A stretch of 33,215 nt of DNA from JASJHI01 sp965371355 (GTDB taxonomy: Bacteria; Actinomycetota; Acidimicrobiia; Acidimicrobiales; Ilumatobacteraceae): the NCBI GenBank assembly GCA_965371355.1, contig CBDUYD010000011.1, forward strand, positions 1-33,215. The letters are read 5' to 3'. The notes beneath the pieces were generated by a model that did no database searches, was not told the origin of the DNA, and worked only from the letters and a program-made list of their open reading frames with translations. Numbering within the stretch: the stretch's first letter is position 1; each line of letters opens with the position of its first letter. Of this stretch, positions 31,951-33,215 are shown in pieces. A program made the position numbers and the translations under genes.

Positions 31951-33215
31951 AGCACGAACCGACGAGCGAACGAGGGTCGGCGGCGCCGCACAACATGCCG
32001 CCCTCCGACATCTCGTCGACGACGATCGCGTTTGCGTGGCCGAAGCCGGAGCTCCACGCGTCCGCCATCCGAACGACGTGACCTCGCTCGCGGAGGCCGG
32101 TCTGCCAGCGCTCAGACGCCTGTCCCTCGATGCTGACGACCGGCGACTCCCCGCCGCTCCAGGTGTCGAATCCGGTCGCGGGTCCGCGCAACGCCCAACG
32201 ACCGGCGTCGATCGCCCGGCCGGCCGAGTGTCGGTGGTGGAACAGCCGGGCCGCGATTTGCAGGAGGATCTGCGGTTGCGCGTCGCCACCCATCGTGCCG
32301 AACACGGCGGCGAGGTCGCGATTGCGCGTCGCCAGCGCCGGCGACAACGTGTGCGGCGGCCTCCGGCCGGGTCCGAACTCGGCGGGATGACCCTTGTCGA
32401 GGCTGAACCCGAGCCCCCGATTGTGGAGGTTGATGCCGGTGTTCGGCTCGACGACGTGGCTCCCGAATCCGGACGCGTTCGACTGGATGAGCGAGACGCC
32501 CATCAGCCGACCATCGGATCCGCGACCGGCCGTGCAGAGGTAGGTCGTATCGCCGTCGTTCGTCGGTGGGGTCCGTACCGATGCACGGGACGGATCGACC
32601 AGGTCGAGGCGGCCGTCGATCGCCGCGACGAGAGAACTCCCGTCGGCGCCCTCGTGGAGCACCTCGTCGCGGTCGTGACCGGCTGCCGTCGCCACCTCGA
32701 TCAGCAGATGGGCCCAGGCCGGATCGTCGGGATCTTCGGGCAATCCGAAGCGATCCGCGAGACGGCTCGCCGCGAGGATCAGGTACCCCTGCGAGTTCGG
32801 ACCGATCGTGTGGATGTCGACGCCGAACGCGGAGGCGCTGAGCGGATCGACCCATTCGGCGATCTCGGTCGACAGGTCGCCGTCGTCGAAGAAGCCTCCG
32901 CCGAGGGCCTGCAGCCCGTCACCGAACTCGCCGCCGTAGAACGCGGCGCGATCTCCCGACGCCACCTGGGACAGCACGCGGGCGACGCCGGGCCGACGTA
33001 CCCGCGCGCCCGATCGAGTCGCCTGATCGGCGATGTCCGAGAGGCTGCGTCGACCCTCGTGGTCGAGCATCTCGATCGAGCCGACGAGCAGCGGGCTCGC
33101 AGGGAAGCCGTCTCTCGCGAGGCGATGGGCGGGCTCGAAGATGACGTCGAGGGGGAGGGTCCCGAAGCGGTCGTGCAGCGCGAGCCAGCCGTCGATGCAG
33201 CCGGGGACGGTGACG
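31940..33215 (-). CDS. Gamma-glutamyltransferase-family Ntn hydrolase (5' end outside window)
   Basis: About 424 residues are visible, open to the right edge. The first visible segment, VPGCIDGWLALHDRFGTLPL, and PAHRLARDGFPASP are standard for the large subunit. Self-cleavage and catalysis depend on the Thr that starts the small subunit; here it is the first Thr of GDTTYLCTAG (codon 32546-32548), where classical enzymes have TTH. The small subunit then has LIQSNASGFGSHVV, NRGLGFSLD and FGTMGGDAQPQ, the last found in GGT-like amidohydrolases rather than in strict glutathione hydrolases. The substrate is uncertain. It lies upstream of the permease and lipoprotein genes on the same strand, so it may process what they import. 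Confidence 0.9.
   Translation of the reverse strand, partial: VTVPGCIDGWLALHDRFGTLPLDVIFEPAHRLARDGFPASPLLVGSIEMLDHEGRRSLSDIADQATRSGARVRRPGVARVLSQVASGDRAAFYGGEFGDGLQALGGGFFDDGDLSTEIAEWVDPLSASAFGVDIHTIGPNSQGYLILAASRLADRFGLPEDPDDPAWAHLLIEVATAAGHDRDEVLHEGADGSSLVAAIDGRLDLVDPSRASVRTPPTNDGDTTYLCTAGRGSDGRLMGVSLIQSNASGFGSHVVEPNTGINLHNRGLGFSLDKGHPAEFGPGRRPPHTLSPALATRNRDLAAVFGTMGGDAQPQILLQIAARLFHHRHSAGRAIDAGRWALRGPATGFDTWSGGESPVVSIEGQASERWQTGLRERGHVVRMADAWSSGFGHANAIVVDEMSEGGMLCGAADPRSLVGSCSGG

Overview
The window is a GC-rich, densely coded chromosomal segment of an actinobacterium. Almost all genes sit in operons joined by ATGA or GTGA stop/start overlaps. The gene content supports this placement: a scpA-scpB-rluB-tyrA-aroA housekeeping block, an F420-type (Ddn-like) oxidoreductase, and orthologues of DprE1, DprE2, the decaprenyl-phosphate phosphoribosyltransferase and AftD, best known from mycobacteria. 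Their divergence from the mycobacterial sequences, and the absence of emb, aftA or mycolate genes here, suggest a non-mycolate lineage. Acidimicrobiia (Ilumatobacter-like) is my guess and is not proven by the window. I saw no tRNA, rRNA, CRISPR array, insertion sequence or phage gene. No gene-free stretch exceeds about 200 bases; the largest gap is 27659-27855.

Layout. 1-423 (+) is the end of an HD-domain protein. 430-2755 (-) holds a MATE exporter and trpS. 2833-13170 (+) is one long run: scpA, scpB, a 23S pseudouridine synthase, tyrA and aroA, followed without a break by a HAD phosphatase and a UbiA-type decaprenyl-phosphate phosphoribosyltransferase. After 35 bases come a methyltransferase, dprE1, dprE2 and a GT4 glycosyltransferase. 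13195-14479 is a small regulatory island: arsR and an SRPBCC gene (-), diverging from an F420-type oxidoreductase across a double palindromic operator. 14505-21698 (-) is an operon of an AlkA-like glycosylase, a PIG-V-like GT-C mannosyltransferase, a 1422-residue AftD-like arabinofuranosyltransferase and a polyprenol-phosphate-mannose-type GT2. 21731-27658 (-) is a complete dipeptide/oligopeptide ABC importer. 27856-29407 holds a phosphoribosyltransferase (+) and a site-2 protease (-). 29552-33215 (-) carries a ThiY/SsuA-type lipoprotein, a permease and a truncated gamma-glutamyltransferase-family enzyme.

How the genes fit together. The two glycan blocks (7489-13170 and 14505-20727) together encode a near-complete arabinose donor pathway: phosphoribose transfer to the lipid, dephosphorylation, then DprE1/DprE2 epimerisation. 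They also supply an AftD-type enzyme to use the donor, a synthase for lipid-linked mannose, and a GT-C enzyme that could use that mannose. The simplest reading is a cell-surface arabinan or arabinomannan made outside the mycolate bacteria, with its precursor genes attached to the aromatic amino-acid/condensin operon. The other main oddity is the permease at 30823-31806. Its N-terminus looks like the first strand of an ABC ATPase, as if an ATPase gene had been deleted in frame.
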